Shown here piece after piece: positions 1 through 8,913 of a stretch of DNA of 64,000 nucleotides (its first letter is position 1; each line of letters opens with the position of its first letter). The stretch lies in NCBI GenBank assembly GCA_038123275.1, contig JAYORG010000007.1:7842-71841 (forward strand), written 5' to 3'. The position numbers and the translations under genes were made by a program. This DNA comes from CAJQHT01 sp038123275 (GTDB taxonomy: Bacteria > Pseudomonadota > Alphaproteobacteria > Rickettsiales > UBA1997). The notes beneath the pieces were generated by a model, which saw only the letters and a program-made list of their open reading frames with translations, searched no databases and had not been told where the DNA came from.

Positions 1-1
1 T

Positions 2-592
2 GTAGTTTTTATGGGTATGGGTGAGCCTTTATTTAATTTTGAAAATGTTAAAAAAGCTATTCAAACATTAAATAATGATAAGGGAATTAATTTTTCTAAA
101 AGAAGAATTACTATTTCAACTTCTGGAGTAGTACCTGAATTGTTAAAATTTTGTGATGAAATTAATAGCGGTTTAGCAATTTCACTTCATGCCACAAATA
201 ATGATTTAAGAAGTGAAATAATGCCAATTAATAAGAAATATCCTTTAGAAGAATTAATAAAGGCCTGTCAATATTATAATAAAGTTAATCCCAAAAGAAT
301 TACTTTTGAGTATGTCATGCTAAAAAACATTAATGACTCAAAAGATGATGCTCACGCTTTGGCAGATTTTATTAAATTAAATAAACTTTCTGCTAAGGTT
401 AATCTAATTCCTTTTAATTATTTTAACGATACAATTTATGAATGTTCCAGTAGGAATGTAATGATGGCTTTTGCTAATATTTTAAAAGATTATAACATAT
501 CTGCTCCAATTCGTAAAACGCGTGGAGAAGATGTTATGGCTGCTTGTGGGCAATTAAAGTCTTTGTCAGAAAGTAAGAGGTTAATAAGGTAA
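2..592 (+). CDS. rlmN: 23S rRNA (adenine-2503-C2) methyltransferase RlmN, 3' part
   Basis: Radical-SAM enzyme that methylates C2 of A2503 in 23S rRNA (and A37 in some tRNAs). The visible 196 residues are the C-terminal half: GMGEP, the S-adenosylmethionine-binding TISTSG stretch, SLHA, and the C-terminal DVMAACGQL segment carrying the conserved cysteine that forms the methyl-carrying intermediate. The reading frame is open to the window edge (VVF before the first Met), so the N-terminal domain and the CxxxCxxC cluster lie outside the window. An ATG at 11 is internal, not the true start. The LysR gene follows after 16 bases on the same strand. Family assignment is firm; only the 5' end is missing. 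Confidence 0.93.
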   Translation, partial: VVFMGMGEPLFNFENVKKAIQTLNNDKGINFSKRRITISTSGVVPELLKFCDEINSGLAISLHATNNDLRSEIMPINKKYPLEELIKACQYYNKVNPKRITFEYVMLKNINDSKDDAHALADFIKLNKLSAKVNLIPFNYFNDTIYECSSRNVMMAFANILKDYNISAPIRKTRGEDVMAACGQLKSLSESKRLIR

Positions 593-608
593 ATTAATAA
601 ATTTTTAG

Positions 609-1463
609 ATGACCAGAAAAATACCACCGATGAAAGCAATTATTATTTTTGAAGCGGCAGCACGATGTGAAAGTTTTACTATTGCAGCAAATGAGTTATG
701 TTTAACCCCTGGTGCAATTAGTAAGCAAATTCAAAAATTAGAAGAAGATCTATCAGTATGTTTATTTGATCGTCATGCTAAAGGTGTATCGTTAACTAAA
801 ATTGGTAAAGATTTTTTAAAAACTCTTGATTTGGGGTTAAATATTATTGAAGACAAGACAAATCAGATTAGAAATTTTAATAAAAACGATAATGAAATTG
901 TAATAAATATTGCCCCATCTTTTCGTAGTTGGTTAATTTCTAGAATTGGTCATTTTCAGAAAAAGTTTCCACAATTTAATGTTACAATTGTTAGCAAAGG
1001 ATGCGGAAATTTAAAATCTGCAAATGCTGATATTTCTATTTTTGCCTCCAAGAAAAAGCTTCAAAATTGTCACTCTCATTTTTTATATTCTGAGAAATTA
1101 CGACTTATTTGTCATCCAGATTTAAAAATTAATAAAATTTTTGATTTAACAAAATGTAACTTTCTAGAACATCATTCAAGAGAGGGGGTTTTGGATAGAT
1201 TTACTAAGGAAATTGGCATTAGAAAAACAGATTTGAATATTAATTCAAGAATAGAACATTTTTCAATTATAATTGATATGGTTAAGAATAATCTCGGGGT
1301 TGGCTTGGTTCCAGAGGTTATTCTGGATGAAGAGTTTAAAAATAAATCTATTATTAATCCTATGGATATTTGTCATAAAAGCCAATATTCATATTATTTA
1401 ACTTATGAAAAACACAAATATTTTTCCTCAAAACTTACTAAGTTCCGGCAATATTTCTTTTAG
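609..1463 (+). CDS. LysR-family transcriptional regulator (GcvA-like)
   Basis: 284-residue DNA-binding regulator. Residues about 6-65 form the LysR winged helix-turn-helix (FEAAARCESFTIAANEL, then GAISKQIQKLEE and LFDR), followed by the linker helix and a periplasmic-binding-protein-like effector domain. The PPMKAIIIFEAAARCESF opening resembles GcvA-type regulators, which control glycine cleavage or beta-lactamase genes in other bacteria. The inducer and target here cannot be read from the sequence. It lies 16 bases after rlmN, and a short palindrome and metF follow downstream on the same strand, so metF is one conceivable target. That link is inference. Confidence 0.85.
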   Translation: MTRKIPPMKAIIIFEAAARCESFTIAANELCLTPGAISKQIQKLEEDLSVCLFDRHAKGVSLTKIGKDFLKTLDLGLNIIEDKTNQIRNFNKNDNEIVINIAPSFRSWLISRIGHFQKKFPQFNVTIVSKGCGNLKSANADISIFASKKKLQNCHSHFLYSEKLRLICHPDLKINKIFDLTKCNFLEHHSREGVLDRFTKEIGIRKTDLNINSRIEHFSIIIDMVKNNLGVGLVPEVILDEEFKNKSIINPMDICHKSQYSYYLTYEKHKYFSSKLTKFRQYFF

Positions 1464-1483
1464 GATATTAGATATGAATTTTA

Positions 1484-1498
1484 TTCACAATATGTGAA
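1484..1498. promoter_or_regulatory. 15-bp palindrome upstream of metF
   Basis: TTCACA-ATA-TGTGAA is a perfect inverted repeat in the 112-bp gap between the LysR gene and metF, about 78 bases before the metF start. It could be an operator for a dimeric regulator. The gap contains nothing else recognisable. Function is inferred only from symmetry and position. Confidence 0.3.
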
Positions 1499-1575
1499 AA
1501 GAACTCGTTTGGAATCATAAGAAATACCAGATTTATGTTAAAGCACAATTTATGTTTTAACAAAAATTTAGTATT

Positions 1576-2628
1576 ATGAGATCTTTTGTAAATAGATTTG
1601 AAAAAGTTAGTGTCAGCATTACAACATCAAGAAAATTACTTAATTTATTTCCAAATTATCAAAGTGTTTCTTTTTCTACTAGGCTGCATTCTCCCAAATT
1701 TAATATCTTATTTTTTTGTCCAAGAAATGAGAAACATATCGATAATTTTTCTACACAATATCCAGATTTTATAAAATGCATTAAGCCAAAATCAGTTTCT
1801 GTTACTGATACAGCCCATAATCCAAATAATAATTATCTTGCTATAAAGGCTTTACTAGGTAGAGATATTAAGCCATCAATGATAATCCCTCATTTGGTTT
1901 TAATGTCACATAGTAAAGATGGAACTGATGAGAAAATAAAGTTTTTTAAAGAGATGGGTGTAAGGTCAATATTTTTAGTTCGGGGAAATCCAATGGTTTT
2001 AGGTAAAGGAAGAGAATATTTATATCACCCTGATGGATATAAAAATATGGAGGAATTAATCCAAAGAACAAAATATCTTGTTCCAGACATGGAAGTTATT
2101 GTTGCTGGATATCCTGATAAACACCCTTTTGCCAAAGTCCATGCAGAAGATTTTGATAGCTTAAAGAGCAAAATAGATTCTGGGGCAGATAGAATTATTA
2201 CTCAGCATTTCTTTCGAAATGAAACCCTATTGGAATTTGTGGATCAATGTCAAAAAAGAAGAATATGTAAGCCAATAGTGCCAAGTATTATGCCTTTGGG
2301 AAATCCTAAATATTTGGTTAATTTTAGTGAAGGGGCTGGGGTTCCAATTCCAGAAGAGGTAAGAAAAATATTATTGCAAGGAAAAGTTACAAGAAATAAT
2401 TCTTTTATTAGAGATAGGCATTCTAATAAATTGGCAATTGAGTATACTGCTAATCAAATTATTCGTATTAATAAAATGAATCTCAATCAAGTTGATAGAA
2501 TTAATGTTTACTCAGCAAATAATCTAGATTTTTTAAAAGCAGTTTTAGGAGATGTTAGAAAGAGAGGTAATTGGGTAGATTTTATAGAAGAAGAAAGTCT
2601 TGGTGATAATTATTCCCGACAAAAATAA
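1576..2628 (+). CDS. metF: Methylenetetrahydrofolate reductase family protein (MetF-like)
   Basis: Flavin-dependent reductase family that converts 5,10-methylene-THF to 5-methyl-THF for methionine synthesis. The 350-residue protein has the TIM-barrel signatures of the family: IPHLVLMS (where MetF has PHLT), FLVRGNPM, VAGYPDKHP, then SGADRIITQHFF and IVPSIMPLGN. The protein is some 50 residues longer than E. coli MetF. The extra sequence is a basic N-terminus (residues 1-45) without clear signal-peptide features, and the C-terminal tail also differs. The divergence leaves room for a relative acting on another one-carbon substrate, but the fold assignment is secure. No methionine synthase gene lies in the window. 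Confidence 0.8.
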   Translation: MRSFVNRFEKVSVSITTSRKLLNLFPNYQSVSFSTRLHSPKFNILFFCPRNEKHIDNFSTQYPDFIKCIKPKSVSVTDTAHNPNNNYLAIKALLGRDIKPSMIIPHLVLMSHSKDGTDEKIKFFKEMGVRSIFLVRGNPMVLGKGREYLYHPDGYKNMEELIQRTKYLVPDMEVIVAGYPDKHPFAKVHAEDFDSLKSKIDSGADRIITQHFFRNETLLEFVDQCQKRRICKPIVPSIMPLGNPKYLVNFSEGAGVPIPEEVRKILLQGKVTRNNSFIRDRHSNKLAIEYTANQIIRINKMNLNQVDRINVYSANNLDFLKAVLGDVRKRGNWVDFIEEESLGDNYSRQK

Positions 2629-2741
2629 TTTAAGTACAATTATTTTTTAATGAATCTTTTTATGGACATAAAGCGTAATTTATGATATTATATTGTAGGA
2701 TGCCTAATTTATAGGGTAAATGAATAATATTAAAATAAGTT

Positions 2742-3500
2742 ATGGGTCGTAAAAATAAAAATACAGGAAGCAGAAAGTCAAATAACAAGATTACTCAAAG
2801 TAGACTGCGCAGAATTGAGGAACATAATTTAAAGAAAACAGTAAGTGATCTTACTAAGACCAGAAAGAAAGCAGTAAATATAGGTGCTGTTGATTTGGTC
2901 AAGAATATTGATGCAATGATGAAGAATATTAAGAAGAATCCTAGCAAGAAAGTAAAAATTATTAACTTTGAAAGTGATATTGATAAGGCCATAAAGCAAG
3001 TTGCTAATTCAAAAGAATTTATAGAGTTTGAAAAAACTTTCTTAAAGAATCCTCAAGCAATATCAAATATTGCAAGTCTTAAAGATAAAGATGTAGAATT
3101 TCTTAGAAATTATGATTTGAGCGAAATGCCAACTTCAAATAGCAATGGTGTAAGTGGGCATTATCTAGCATTAGCTCTTTTTATTACTACTATATCAGTA
3201 TTAAATAATGATATTTCATATATTTCGCTAACTTCATCTCATGAGATGGCAGCAAATAATTATCGCGATATCGATAACCCTCCCCTTGTAAATGGTAATT
3301 TAAAAACTCAAAGTGTGAAACAAGATTTAGCAAGAGATGATAAATATAAAGCACAAAAAATAAAAGCCAAAGAAAGAAGAGTTAAAAATAAGCTGAAATA
3401 TCAAAATAGTGAAGATAAATCAAACTCTGGTAAAAAAATGGAGTTAGGGTTAATAGTTACACTAAAAAAGAGCAGTCATATCCACGGGTTACCGCTTTAA
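2742..3500 (+). CDS. N-terminal part of a frameshifted surface/secreted-type protein
   Basis: 252-residue reading frame with a strongly basic start (MGRKNKNTGSRKSNNK) and a lysine-rich helical region to about residue 130. A weak hydrophobic segment follows around residues 138-165 (HYLALALFITTISVL), then another basic stretch. The last 20 or so residues after the A7 tract at 3432-3438 are nonsense. Stepping back one base there enters the frame of the downstream fragment, which continues with a recognisable beta-rich repeat. I therefore read this as the first third of a protein of about 730 residues. It could be a pseudogene, a slippage-dependent gene or an assembly error. No known domain was recognised in this part. 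Confidence 0.6.
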   Translation: MGRKNKNTGSRKSNNKITQSRLRRIEEHNLKKTVSDLTKTRKKAVNIGAVDLVKNIDAMMKNIKKNPSKKVKIINFESDIDKAIKQVANSKEFIEFEKTFLKNPQAISNIASLKDKDVEFLRNYDLSEMPTSNSNGVSGHYLALALFITTISVLNNDISYISLTSSHEMAANNYRDIDNPPLVNGNLKTQSVKQDLARDDKYKAQKIKAKERRVKNKLKYQNSEDKSNSGKKMELGLIVTLKKSSHIHGLPL

Positions 3501-4930
3501 GAAATGGCAGCTTTATAGATGTTTGGCAAAGCAAAAAGCAAGATGGCTCTGGATGGGGAATTTATGCCCAAAGATATGACAGCAATGGAAAAAGAAATGG
3601 TAAAGAGTTTAGAATTAACAAGACTACAAAAGGCAACCAAATATTTGGTGATCAAGCTGCATTATCAGATGGCAACTTTGTTATTGCTTGGTCTAGTGAT
3701 CTTGCAGGAGATCATAATTTGATCCCCAAGGCCAAATTGCTAGTCAATATGTATGATACCAATGGTCAATTGTTAATGGAAGAATTTGAAGCTACTCAAC
3801 AAGAGGATTATGTAAACGCATATTCTTATCATCCATCAATTATTCCTTTATCTAATAATAACTTTATTGTTAGTTATGATATAAATGATAGTAATAAAAT
3901 TATTAAAGTTTATGGCTACGATAATAATAACAATCAATTACAGGAAAATGCACAAATTGTCATGGATTCATTTTTTGATATCTCTTCCCTAAAGAATGGT
4001 AATTTTGCTATTTCTTATGTTAAGAATGGCTTAGATTCTGCGCGCAATGATAAGAGTTTCATGGCCATATATGATGGTTCTGGAAATTTAATAAAAGAGG
4101 ATATTGAAATTGGCAATGGTCGATCAAAGCTTGTTACTTTACAAAGTGGTCAATTAGCCGCTCTACGTTTTGGAGAAGTCACAGAGTCATCTAAAGCATT
4201 AAATAATTTGGATCCATTAAGAGTATATGTTCAAATTTTTAGTGAGGAAGGTATTAAGCAAGGAAATGAGTTTAAAACTAACATCATTGAAAGTCCTGTA
4301 ATTCTTTACTATCTTTCTTCAGTTGAGTCTATGACAAAAAATAATAGCTTTATTTTTACTTGGAATAGTGAAAACAGGGTAGAGAATTATTATTCTCCAA
4401 TGGGGAAAATATTTAAAGCTGATTCTAGTGGTAAAGTTGTGAGTGAAAATGAATTTCAAATATTTGATAACACAAAGTGGCAACACAAAACCACATCAAT
4501 TACACCAATGCCAGATGGTGGTATAGTAGCTTCTATTGGAGCTAATGACGATATATATGCTAAGTTATTTGATTCAGATATGAATGAGGTTGATCTAGAG
4601 CAAGCCCCAAATTTAACCCATAAAGCTCCTATATCACCAATAATTGGTGGTATTGCTGTTATGGCTTTGTTGACCATGAAATCAATAAAAAATATTAGAT
4701 CACTTCGTGGCAGAAGAGTTGCAGCAGTACAAGTAGAGCTTGAACCTCCACTGCCAGATCAAGCAGAAGATATTGAAATGGAAGAAGGTCAAGTATTATT
4801 AAATGAAAGAGATGATGAACTAGCAGGCGAAGGAGAAGATGAAAGAAAAGAAGTAAATAGTCAATTTCCATCACCTAGTCCTTATCCTTCAGGATCTCCA
4901 GACTCTAAAGGTAATGATAGAAGTCATTAG
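3437..4930 (+). pseudogene. C-terminal part of the same gene: beta-propeller-like repeats plus C-terminal membrane segment
   Basis: From 3437 the frame is open to 4930 without a conventional start until a TTG at 3719. Its beginning reads YPRVTALRNGSFIDVWQS, then DGSGWGIYAQRYDSNG and AALSDGNFVIAWSSD. This is the approximately 50-residue repeat (x-P-x-ALxDGxFVVxWxS...GxGIYxQRYDxxG) seen in large RTX/haemolysin-type and adhesin-like surface proteins. More degenerate copies follow. Near the end is a hydrophobic segment (ISPIIGGIAVMALL), a basic stop-transfer stretch (RSLRGRR) and an acidic, Pro/Ser-rich tail. The ORF lacks its own start in phase with the upstream part, so it is scored as broken. 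The C-terminal anchor suggests a membrane-bound protein with the repeats outside; this is inference. Confidence 0.6.
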
Positions 4931-4971
4931 GACATAAGATTTGTTAGAAATCAGCCAAAACTCAGGGATGT

Positions 4972-5679
4972 TTAATATCCATAGTGAGGGTTGTTTATGT
5001 TTAAATTATTAAACTCAGATTTAATAATTTTATTCAACTCATCTTCACCTAAATTAATCCCTTCTTTCTTTAAAGAAGTAACTCCAAATTTCTCTTCTTT
5101 AATTCCACATGGGACAATGCCATTAAAGAATTTTAAATCTGGATCAACATTCAAAGCAATTCCATGGTAGCTAACCCATTTTCTTACCTTAATTCCAATA
5201 GCAGCAATTTTATCCTCTTTGCCATTGCCTTTTTCAATCCAAATACCAATTCTGTTTTTTCTAATATTTCCTTTAATTCCAATATTTCCTAGAATATTAA
5301 TAATCCAATTTTCTAACATTTTAACGAAACGTGAAATATCTGGTTTTTCAGGATTAAAAATCTTCTTAATATCAATCATGACATAAATAATTCTAATACC
5401 AGGACCATGATATGTGTATTGACCACCACGGTTGGTTTTAAAGACAGGAATTTGCTTCTCATTAATAAGATCTTCTTGTTTTGAGCTAATGCCGGCAGTG
5501 TAAATTGACGGGTGCTGGGTAAGCCAAATTGTACCAAAAGATTTGCCTAAAACAATATTTTCTACCTCATTTTCCATAAACTTAATGGCCTCTTCATACT
5601 CAACAAGGCCATCACTTACTTTCCATTTGATTTTTTCTTTTATTTCGTCTAGCATTTTTAAAAAATTATTATTCACCAC
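4972..5679 (-). CDS. lipB: Octanoyl-[acyl carrier protein]-protein N-octanoyltransferase LipB
   Basis: Moves octanoate from octanoyl-ACP onto lipoyl domains, the first step of lipoate synthesis. The 235-residue protein shows the LipB signatures: LTQHPSIYTAG, NRGGQYTYHGPG, AAIGIKVRKWVSYHGIALNV (containing the catalytic lysine) and NGIVPCGI with the catalytic cysteine. The start could be Met1 or the internal Met at residue 9. Divergent from ruvA with only 21 bases between starts, so both promoters must overlap coding sequence. Its 3' end converges on the frameshifted surface gene. Confidence 0.93.
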   Translation of the reverse strand: MVNNNFLKMLDEIKEKIKWKVSDGLVEYEEAIKFMENEVENIVLGKSFGTIWLTQHPSIYTAGISSKQEDLINEKQIPVFKTNRGGQYTYHGPGIRIIYVMIDIKKIFNPEKPDISRFVKMLENWIINILGNIGIKGNIRKNRIGIWIEKGNGKEDKIAAIGIKVRKWVSYHGIALNVDPDLKFFNGIVPCGIKEEKFGVTSLKKEGINLGEDELNKIIKSEFNNLNINNPHYGY

Positions 5680-5700
5680 AAATAAATAAATTAAAAAAAT

Positions 5701-6324
5701 ATGATTGGCAAGTTAATAGGTAAAATAGACAGTATTTATGATGATAAGTTAATTTTAAATGTTGGTGGGGTTGGCTACAATATTTTTGTTTCTTCTAAAA
5801 CTCTTAATTCTTTAGCAGAGAATCAAGAAGTATCTTTTATTATTGAAACTATTGTACGTGAAGATCATATCCATCTTTATGGTTTTAAAAGTGAAATTGA
5901 AAGAGGATGGTTTAATGAGCTTTGCAAAGTTAAAGGCGTTGGCAATAAAGTTGCTCTTAAAATTTTGAGTATTTTAGAAATTAATGACGTTATTTTAGCT
6001 ATTAGTGCAGCTGATAAAAGTTATTTTTCTAATGTTCCTGGAATTGGTCCAAAATTAGCTTTAAGAATTGTTTCTGAGTTAAAAGATAGCGTTCCCAAGG
6101 TGAGTGGTGATGTTGTTAGTAGTGCTATTAATGTTAATGTTGATAAAGGTGATAATGTAGATGTTTCTAATAATAAATTATTAACAGATGCTGTTAGTGC
6201 ATTAGAAAATTTGGGTTACAAAAGAATGGATGTTTACAAAGTTGTTAGTCAAAATATTAATGAAAATCCAGATACAACTTTAGAAACTTTAATTACAAAT
6301 TCTCTAAGAAAAATAAGTAAGTAA
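5701..6324 (+). CDS. ruvA: Holliday junction branch migration protein RuvA
   Basis: Tetrameric Holliday-junction DNA-binding subunit that recruits the RuvB motor. The 207 residues contain the N-terminal OB fold (MIGKLIGKIDS, VGGVGYNIFVS), two helix-hairpin-helix elements (KVKGVGNKVALKIL and NVPGIGPKLALRIV) and the C-terminal RuvB-binding three-helix domain (DAVSALENLGY). A variable linker of about 35 residues rich in V/D/N separates the domains. The stop codon overlaps the ruvB start by one base, giving translational coupling. Confidence 0.96.
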   Translation: MIGKLIGKIDSIYDDKLILNVGGVGYNIFVSSKTLNSLAENQEVSFIIETIVREDHIHLYGFKSEIERGWFNELCKVKGVGNKVALKILSILEINDVILAISAADKSYFSNVPGIGPKLALRIVSELKDSVPKVSGDVVSSAINVNVDKGDNVDVSNNKLLTDAVSALENLGYKRMDVYKVVSQNINENPDTTLETLITNSLRKISK

Positions 6325-7337
6325 TGAATCAGCCATTAGAAAAAAATCCAAATTTATCTCCAGAAGTTTTAGAAGAAGAAACAGCTGAAAATATCTTAAG
6401 ACCAAAACTTTTAAGAGAATTTTTAGGTCAAAATAAAATAAAAGGTAATTTACAAATATTTTTAGATGCTGCGAAAAAAAGAGGAGATAGCCTAGATCAT
6501 ACATTATTTTATGGCCCGCCAGGTTTAGGGAAGACAACCTTATCTCAAATTATTGCTCATGAAATGGGAGTTGGTTTTAAAGGAACATCTGGTCCAATTA
6601 TTACTAAGTCTGGAGACTTAGCAGCAATTTTAACTAATTTACAACCAGGTGATGTGTTATTTATTGACGAAATTCATCGCCTTAATACTTCAGTTGAAGA
6701 AGTTCTGTATTCAGCCATGGAAGATTACAAATTAGACGTAATTATTGGCGAAGGGCCTGCTGCTAGATCAATTAAAATTGATTTGCCAAATTTTACTTTA
6801 GTTGGTGCAACTACTAGATTAGGTCTTCTTTCTAACCCTTTGCGTGATCGTTTTGGCATTCCTATAAGGTTAAATTTTTATGAAATAGAAGAGTTAAAAC
6901 AAATAATAATTAGAGATGCTAATATTTTGGGAGTAAAAATCTTGGGTGATGCAGCCTTGGAAATTGCTAAAAGATCTAGAGGCACACCAAGAATTGCTAT
7001 TCGTTTACTAAAAAGAGTTAGAGATTTTGCTAGCGCTGCCAATAAAGATGAGATTGATGTTGAATTAGCAGATGCATCTTTAAATAGATTAGAAATAGAT
7101 AATGCTGGCCTGGATGCATCTGACCACCGTTATTTATCATTTATTGCCAATCATTACCAAGGTGGCCCAGTTGGCATTGAAACAATTGCCGCCGGATTAA
7201 GTGAAGAAAAAGATTCGATAGAAGACACAATCGAAAGTTATTTAATTCAAAAAGGTTTTGTCCAAAGAACTCCAAGAGGAAGAATCTTAACCAAAATAGC
7301 AGCTGATCATTTAGGTATAAAATTAGAGGAAGAATGA
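6324..7337 (+). CDS. ruvB: Holliday junction branch migration ATPase RuvB
   Basis: AAA+ hexameric motor of the RuvABC resolvasome. In the 337 residues: Walker A GPPGLGKTT near residue 65, Walker B LFIDEIHRL, sensor 1 GATTRLGLLS, arginine-finger region PLRDRFGI, and the C-terminal winged helix (GGPVGIETIAAGL, QRTPRGR). Length is normal for the family. Overlaps ruvA by one base and coaBC by four (ATGA), so the three genes form one transcription unit. Confidence 0.97.
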   Translation: MNQPLEKNPNLSPEVLEEETAENILRPKLLREFLGQNKIKGNLQIFLDAAKKRGDSLDHTLFYGPPGLGKTTLSQIIAHEMGVGFKGTSGPIITKSGDLAAILTNLQPGDVLFIDEIHRLNTSVEEVLYSAMEDYKLDVIIGEGPAARSIKIDLPNFTLVGATTRLGLLSNPLRDRFGIPIRLNFYEIEELKQIIIRDANILGVKILGDAALEIAKRSRGTPRIAIRLLKRVRDFASAANKDEIDVELADASLNRLEIDNAGLDASDHRYLSFIANHYQGGPVGIETIAAGLSEEKDSIEDTIESYLIQKGFVQRTPRGRILTKIAADHLGIKLEEE

Positions 7338-8521
7338 ATAAGATATTAATAATAATAACAGGAAGTGTTGCGGCTTACAAATCTCTAGATTTAATTCGTC
7401 TACTTAAAAAGGCTGATTATGAAGTAAATGTTGTTATGACTAAAGCGGCAACTAAGTTTATTACGCCTCTTTTAGTTAGTTCAATTTCAGGTAATGAGGT
7501 CTACGAAGAATTATTTTCCTTGCAGCAAGAAAGTAAAATGGGTCATATTAATTTATCTCGTGATAATGATTTAATTTTAGTAGCTCCAGCTTCAGCTGAT
7601 ATTATTAGTAAAATTAATAATGCTGTTGGTGATGATTTAGCTTCCACTGTTTTACTGGCCACTAATAAGCCATTAATGATTGTTCCAGCTATGAATGAGA
7701 AGATGTGGCTTAATAAAAATAATCAGAAAAATATTGCTAATTTAAGAGTAAATGGTGTCAAAATTTTAGAACCAAAAACTGATATTTTAGCATGTGGAGA
7801 ATATGGAATTGGTAAAATGATGGATGTAGAAGAAATTTTTGATAATGTAGAAAGTTTCTTTAATAACAAAAAAACTTTAACTGGGAAAAATATTATTGTT
7901 ACAGCAGGGGCAACTTATGAACCAATAGATCCAGTACGTTTTATTGGAAATTATTCAAGCGGAAAACAAGGTGTAGAAATTGCTCAGAAACTCTCTGAAT
8001 CTGGCGCAAATGTTACATTAATTGCAGCTAATATTAGTGAAAATATTAATTTAAATGCTAAAAATATCATTAAAGTAAAAAGCGGTGATGAGATGATGAA
8101 GGCAGTTAATAACAATATTAATAAAGTTGATATTTTTATTTCTTGTGCTGCTGTTGCTGATTTTAAACCAAAAGAATACTCAGATACAAAAATTAAGAAA
8201 GGCCAAGATTCTTTAGATAAAATTGAGTTAGTAGAAAATATTGATATTTTGAAAACTATTGGAAACTCAAAAAATCGTCCCAAAATAGTTGTTGGTTTTG
8301 CCGCTGAAAGTGATGATTTAATTGATAATGCTAACAAAAAATTAAAAGAAAAAAATTGTGATTTAATTATTGCTAATAACATCAAAAACGGTGAGGTATT
8401 TGGCTCTAACTACAATCAAATTTCTATTTTAAGTAAAGATAAAGAAAAAGAAGATTTTAAAGAAACAACCAAAGCCCAAGTAGCTGATATTTTAGTTGAT
8501 AGATTGATAAAGTTGATTTAG
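7334..8521 (+). CDS. coaBC: Bifunctional phosphopantothenoylcysteine decarboxylase / phosphopantothenate-cysteine ligase
   Basis: Performs two consecutive steps of coenzyme A synthesis. The N-terminal CoaC flavoprotein half (to about residue 180) has GSVAAYKSLDLIR, the catalytic His in MGHINLSR, the PAMNEKMW motif and the ACGEYGIGKM segment with the active-site Cys. The C-terminal CoaB half has VTAGATYEPIDPVRFIGNYSSGKQG and the AAVADFKP...KIKKG segment with its conserved lysines. At 395 residues it is full length. Translationally coupled to ruvB through an ATGA overlap. No other CoA gene is nearby. Confidence 0.95.
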   Translation: MNKILIIITGSVAAYKSLDLIRLLKKADYEVNVVMTKAATKFITPLLVSSISGNEVYEELFSLQQESKMGHINLSRDNDLILVAPASADIISKINNAVGDDLASTVLLATNKPLMIVPAMNEKMWLNKNNQKNIANLRVNGVKILEPKTDILACGEYGIGKMMDVEEIFDNVESFFNNKKTLTGKNIIVTAGATYEPIDPVRFIGNYSSGKQGVEIAQKLSESGANVTLIAANISENINLNAKNIIKVKSGDEMMKAVNNNINKVDIFISCAAVADFKPKEYSDTKIKKGQDSLDKIELVENIDILKTIGNSKNRPKIVVGFAAESDDLIDNANKKLKEKNCDLIIANNIKNGEVFGSNYNQISILSKDKEKEDFKETTKAQVADILVDRLIKLI

Positions 8522-8555
8522 TTTAGAATTTACAACTTCAGATCATGTTATATGC

Positions 8556-8697
8556 AAAATCTTTTTGAAGTTTCTTATACAAGAAGTTTTGAATGATTTT
8601 TATTTTTAAGGACGTAAATGTATCAAGATATACATGCGTACCGCAAAAATAAAAATCATTCAAAACTTCGAAGTAGAAGGAAGTTCAAAAAGATTTT
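8556..8697. repeat. 142-nt near-perfect inverted repeat abutting tRNA-Cys
   Basis: The two arms, 8556-8623 and 8630-8697, match at most of 68 aligned positions, including an exact run across TTTTGAATGATTTTTATTTTT. Only six bases separate them. The right arm ends at the base encoding the 3'-terminal A of tRNA-Cys. As RNA it would fold into one long rod. It may be a MITE, a Rickettsiales-style palindromic element or a processing/termination structure for the tRNA transcript. No ORF lies inside. Confidence 0.85.
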
Positions 8698-8770
8698 GGA
8701 GGCCGGGGACGGAATTGAACCGACGATAAAGGCTTTGCAGGCCTCTGCATTACCACTTTGCTACCCAGCC
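8697..8770 (-). tRNA. tRNA-Cys (GCA)
   Basis: Read on the minus strand: acceptor stem GGCTGGG pairs with CCCGGCC (one U-G pair), D arm GCAAAGTGGTAATGC, anticodon stem GAGGC/GCCTT around the loop CTGCAAA (anticodon GCA), T arm with GGTTCAATTCC, discriminator base U73 as in cysteine tRNAs, and an encoded CCA. The 74-nt gene has no neighbouring tRNA. Its 3' end touches the long inverted repeat. Confidence 0.95.
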
Positions 8771-8823
8771 AAAATGGAAAAAAGATTGTAATTAAAAGAA
8801 TATTATTATCAACTACTAATTAA

Positions 8824-8897
8824 ATGTCATCCTTAAGCTTAGAAACTCTTATGTATCTTAAGGTGTATTAGAGTTTTTTATGTGAAGGATCTCACAT
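8824..8897. repeat. REP-like dispersed repeat (TGTCATCCT...GAAGGATCTCACA family), copy 1
   Basis: Begins TGTCATCCTTAAG and ends GTGAAGGATCTCACATAAGG, enclosing an internal inverted repeat (AAACTCTTA / TTAGAGTTT). Related copies occur at 46289-46362 and 58323-58395. It sits between tRNA-Cys and pgi, ending about 17 bases before the pgi start, so it is probably in the pgi leader. Confidence 0.65.
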
Positions 8898-8913
8898 AAG
8901 GAAACGTAATTAA

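Noticed and set aside
1484..1498. CRP/FNR site
   Set aside because: The half-sites are in the inverse order (TCACA before TGTGA, 3-base spacing), unlike TGTGA-N6-TCACA.
3519..3722. Separate 67-residue gene
   Set aside because: The alternative frame over the same bases encodes the recognisable GIYAQRYD repeat of the broken surface gene.
7984..8385. 133-residue minus-strand frame inside coaBC
   Set aside because: Lies fully within a conserved gene; shadow frame.
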